Assembly: GCA_963822595.1 (NCBI GenBank)
Contig: CAWGIG010000001.1
Location: forward strand, 1,251,096-1,315,095
Direction: 5' to 3'
DNA from: CAVRUH01 sp963822595
GTDB taxonomy: Bacteria > Chlamydiota > Chlamydiia > Chlamydiales > Waddliaceae
Length of the DNA: 64,000 nt
The notes beneath the pieces were generated by a model. It saw only the letters and a program-made list of their open reading frames with translations, was not told where the DNA came from and did not search any database. Positions 61,227 through 64,000 of this stretch are shown here, one piece after another. The position numbers were made by a program, and so were the translations under genes. Position 1 is the stretch's first letter. Every line of letters begins with the position of its first letter.

Positions 61227-62263
61227 AAGAGGGCATTACACAAGCATAGATAGTGCCACTGCATAATATCCAAGAATTAACAAGCATGAATAGAATCAAC
61301 ACTAAGTAACCAGGCAGAGAGTAGGTTGACAAATGATTGGATTTGACACCTGCTCATTGTGAAATTTTTGTGTTTGGACATTGGAGCTCAAGGTTTCTAT
61401 TGTGAGAAGCATCATTGCAGCTCCAATACCAGTCAACGGTGATCGTCTCCATTGCTGCAGAATGCAGATACCAAGTTCTGACCCGGTTGACCCAGAACCT
61501 TCATGGTAAACAGAGCTAAAACCCTAATTTGTCAGACTGACAGCTGAATACTTACGTTACAATCAATTCACTCTGAGGCAATCTGCATTGACTGTCTCTC
61601 TGCTTAAGTTAGTTAAGCCAGAGGTAGCTGAGTAAGCTAGCAGCCTAGCACATAGAGCTCGTAACATGACACCCCTGACAGCAAAGTACTAACAGGTACA
61701 GTCTACCTGCAGAAGCTGAGTTTCCGACCCTCAAGGGTTTCCATCTTTCACTGTCTTTCATGAGGATCATCAATGCATCATTAGGAATATCTCTGAAATA
61801 GCCCAAAGTAAAAAGTTTTTTACTTGGCTTGTTGACAATTGCTGAGGTCTCTCTTGGCAAGCTTCTAGACTGAGGCTAAGGGGTACAGTTGCCGTCAGTT
61901 TAAGCATTTCAACCTACATGGAGCGCTGATTTACAATGATAAAAAATTGCAGCACATAAAACTTTGGGTTTAATAACTAGAGCTCATTTTGAATTTTAAT
62001 TAATTTTTTCACAAGTGTATGATTTGTTATCCAATCAGATTGCTAACTTGGTATTCATAATTAATGCTTGTGATAACTAGATTGGGAACTCCTGAAGTTG
62101 AAACAGGTGCTTTTATAGGTGACCACAATTGGTACCTAACAGTTTCTGGTGCTTCTACCTTAGATGTGGCTCTTCTCAACTGCCACCTGTTCGAAAAATG
62201 AAAAATTCAGAAAAATCCCTGCTTCTCATGCAGGGTATGGCTTCCCGTCTAGTGTCAAGTGGT

Positions 62264-62325
62264 TTAGGGTTTAGGGTCTAGGTTTAGGGTCTGGTTTTGG
62301 GGTTTAGGGTCTGGATGAGGTTTGA
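62264..62325. repeat. Degenerate TTTAGGG (plant telomere-type) tract
   Basis: Several GGTTTAGGGT units alternate with GGTCTAGG and GGTCTGG variants over about 60 bases. TTTAGGG is the Arabidopsis-type telomere repeat. The tract is short, degenerate and internal, so it is an interstitial copy rather than a chromosome end. Confidence 0.7.
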
Positions 62326-63419
62326 GATTGTATTCTATCGTCTGCTATGAAGCATGAAGTATTGCAGACCTGTTTCGTATGTGCCCACCAACGCAGCAGC
62401 GGCCAAGCCATGTTGAAATACCCGGATCTTTAAACCCCTCCAAAGCAGAGGCTGGTCAAAGGAAGTATTCCTACTGTTCTTTAAGCCAGCTGCCAGGCTT
62501 CACCCATTTGAGCAGTTTCCTTTCCATAGCAATATGCTGAAATTCAACAACCAAGGGTTACGATGCTGCTTGTTTACATGGTCTCAAGGTCTCGACACTA
62601 AATGGAAATGAACGATCTCATATCTCTCTATCAATGCAAAACTTAGAACTCTAATGTAGACCTTCGTAGATCAAACCAACCCTGCCATTTAAGGCAGTTT
62701 CTAACGTAAACCCTGACAATTGTAACGCGGATTTAGTGTGGGTTGGGCTTTAACTTGGCCTTGGAAAAATAGAATCTGAAAACCAAACTGAGTTTACCTT
62801 GGGGATGACAGTAGCTTGACTTTCTTAGTCTTCGCTGTGTACCTAATGCATGGGGAGTACTAGCTGCTGCACCAGCAGCAGCAAATGCCAGCACTCACAC
62901 TCAGCTGCCATGGCTTCAGTGGAGGAATATCCCCTCCAAGGAACTGTTAATCCACAATATAATGAAGTGGTAAGTGCCCAGTCTCTTCTTTGAGTAAAAA
63001 TTGAAAAATGAATCGCAACCCCTGCCGTGATTTAACTATCTACACTATGACAGCATCAATTCACCCCTTGCACTATCATCACATCCAAATTTGGTGTCAC
63101 AAGCTATCGTCTCCACACCCTTGAACCGCTATGTGTCCCTCTATATAGTGGGTGAACCAATCACAATCACTATACATGGGTAATCATTATTGTCCATCAA
63201 TCTAGGATACCGAGCCCTTCCTTGAATTAGCTATAGAGGGACTATAGAGGCATCACTATATGTTGCTCATATTCCGTGGCTCTCTCACCTGCCCTGCAAA
63301 AACAACATTAAATACAAGCATATTTCATCCAGTTTCCAGAGTCAAGGGCTCATGCAGGCGTAGGGTGCGCATGCTCAAAGTTGCAATCAAAGGAGGAAAA
63401 GAGTAACAAAGGAGCTTAC

Positions 63420-63884
63420 CTGGGTTTAATCTCCTCTCAGATAATCAACGACTTTCCATTCGCAGCATTATCTCATAAAGATACTGCCAACTCCCAAGAA
63501 AACTCCAGCATATGAAGCATCCCGAAAAATACCAGGTCGCAGGCCTCGCCAAAGCACACTCCGTCCCTCCACATCAGTCAAACGTTTCAGACCTGCTACG
63601 TCTTTAATAAGAGGAGGCTGTCCCGTTCCGTTTTCCAACCAAGCGTATGTTTTAATGGAAGGCACCATCCGTGGATGTGTATGTGGCAAACGAATAAGGC
63701 TCTGCTCAATTTCATTCCAAAGGGGCTTACTGGATACTACTCCTGTTGCAGGAACTTGAACTGCAGCAACCTGGCCACGCAACTTGAGAATGTCGAAGGT
63801 GTAGCCACAAAAGCCTCCACTGCGCCAGCACAAATTCCAGCCCTAAATGCCTCCGAGACGGTGACTTCTCTCAAGCTCGCCCAT
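63420..63884 (-). CDS. Exon of a plant mitochondrial carrier family gene, with two apparent frameshifts
   Basis: On the minus strand an acceptor CTGCAG is followed by an exon reading WASLREVTVSEAFRAGICAG and AVEAFVATP. After restoring one T near 63795, it continues FDILKLRGQV. PFDILKLR matches the carrier signature PxDxxKxR. RSVLWRGLRPGIFRDASYAG is a typical even-helix segment. Restoring a T near 63490 gives GVWQYLYE. A good donor (CCCAG then GTAAGC) ends the exon at 63420. The longest uninterrupted frame is 63468-63833. Mitochondrial carriers shuttle metabolites across the inner mitochondrial membrane. Both indels remove one base of a short pyrimidine run. Confidence 0.65.
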
Positions 63885-64000
63885 CTGCAGCACAAATGTC
63901 ATCATTGTCACATTATGAATCCATGGGCTTTCAAAGCATCTTTACACTGGATTTTCAGACTCGAGTTTTAAGCAATACGTCCTGAACCGATGCTTACAGA

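Larger units (their letters stand above)
60534..63419. other. Eukaryotic (plant-like) non-coding DNA
   Basis: For almost 2.9 kb there is no long open frame, no operon and no ribosome sites. This contrasts with dense coding to the left. Base use shifts to the mixed, low-complexity pattern of plant intergenic or intronic DNA. It contains TTTAGGG-type repeats (62264-62325), a scattered CAG-rich patch near 62865-62885, and an imperfect inverted repeat (60652-60676 with 61202-61226). The left part may be intergenic; the right part is probably an intron of the carrier gene. Confidence 0.7.

Noticed and set aside
61645..61860. 71-residue minus-strand frame in the plant-like region
   Set aside because: No start context, no recognisable domain, and the surroundings look non-coding.
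62264..62325. True chromosome end (telomere)
   Set aside because: The TTTAGGG tract is short, degenerate and followed by 1.7 kb of other sequence including an exon.
1..64000. tRNA, rRNA or transposase genes
   Set aside because: I scanned the intergenic gaps and saw no cloverleaf, rRNA core sequence or DDE/Y1 transposase; small RNAs cannot be excluded by eye.

Overview
The window is almost certainly chimeric. About the first 60.3-60.5 kb is compact, AT-rich bacterial DNA. The last ~3.5 kb (about 60,530 to the end) looks like plant nuclear DNA: no bacterial genes, a degenerate TTTAGGG tract, and a spliced mitochondrial-carrier exon. The bacterial part best fits an environmental chlamydia (Parachlamydiales-like). 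My reasons are a DksA-like protein that has lost its zinc finger, next to lspA; many long alpha-helical proteins with no obvious enzyme domain; eukaryote-like motifs (F-box-like, ankyrin-like, IQ, CaaX); and a complete respiratory complex I operon. No rRNA or tRNA gene is present, so this is inference. The scaffold may come from a plant genome project that also captured a bacterial symbiont or contaminant; a real insertion is the alternative.

Layout. 0-7 kb: the end of a giant AsmA/YhdP-like protein, a methyltransferase, a small secreted protein, a PIG-L deacetylase and a DUF952 protein. 7-11 kb: a potABCD polyamine operon on the minus strand. 11-15 kb: a protein with a proline-rich tail, hemF coupled to a YbaK-type deacylase, and a LOG-family protein. 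15-19.3 kb: a 1,450-residue helical protein with a nucleotidyltransferase-like head. 19.6-23.1 kb: a dksA-like/lspA/unknown/cinA/SpoU cluster. 23.3-29 kb: four minus-strand genes, including a patatin next to a helical-repeat protein. 29-33.5 kb: tkt, hemE and an effector candidate with an N-terminal IQ motif and a C-terminal CaaX box. 34-36.3 kb: a DHFR-like protein and a split HipA-type module (kinase, then HipS-like domain fused to an HTH). 36.3-39.3 kb: a CsaA-like protein, a broken MarR-GNAT fusion and a PepC/bleomycin-hydrolase peptidase. 39.7-42.3 kb: a frameshifted F-box-like helical protein. 42.8-56.4 kb: nuoABCDEFGHIJKLMN in canonical order. 56.4-60.3 kb: a GNAT-like protein, an ankyrin-like membrane protein, an HI0933-family flavoprotein and a secreted beta-carbonic anhydrase.

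Two themes cut across the window. First, many bacterial intergenic gaps hold very long palindromes (about 125-390 bp) in at least four sequence families. Some supply stop codons to neighbouring genes. One family occurs as inverted dimers of a ~120-nt unit joined in both possible orientations. Second, several genes, bacterial and plant alike, are interrupted by single-base indels, often in homopolymers. That could be long-read assembly error or real decay.

The metabolic genes fit an organism that respires (complex I, haem synthesis) and imports polyamines. The accessory genes fit an intracellular lifestyle in a eukaryotic host.
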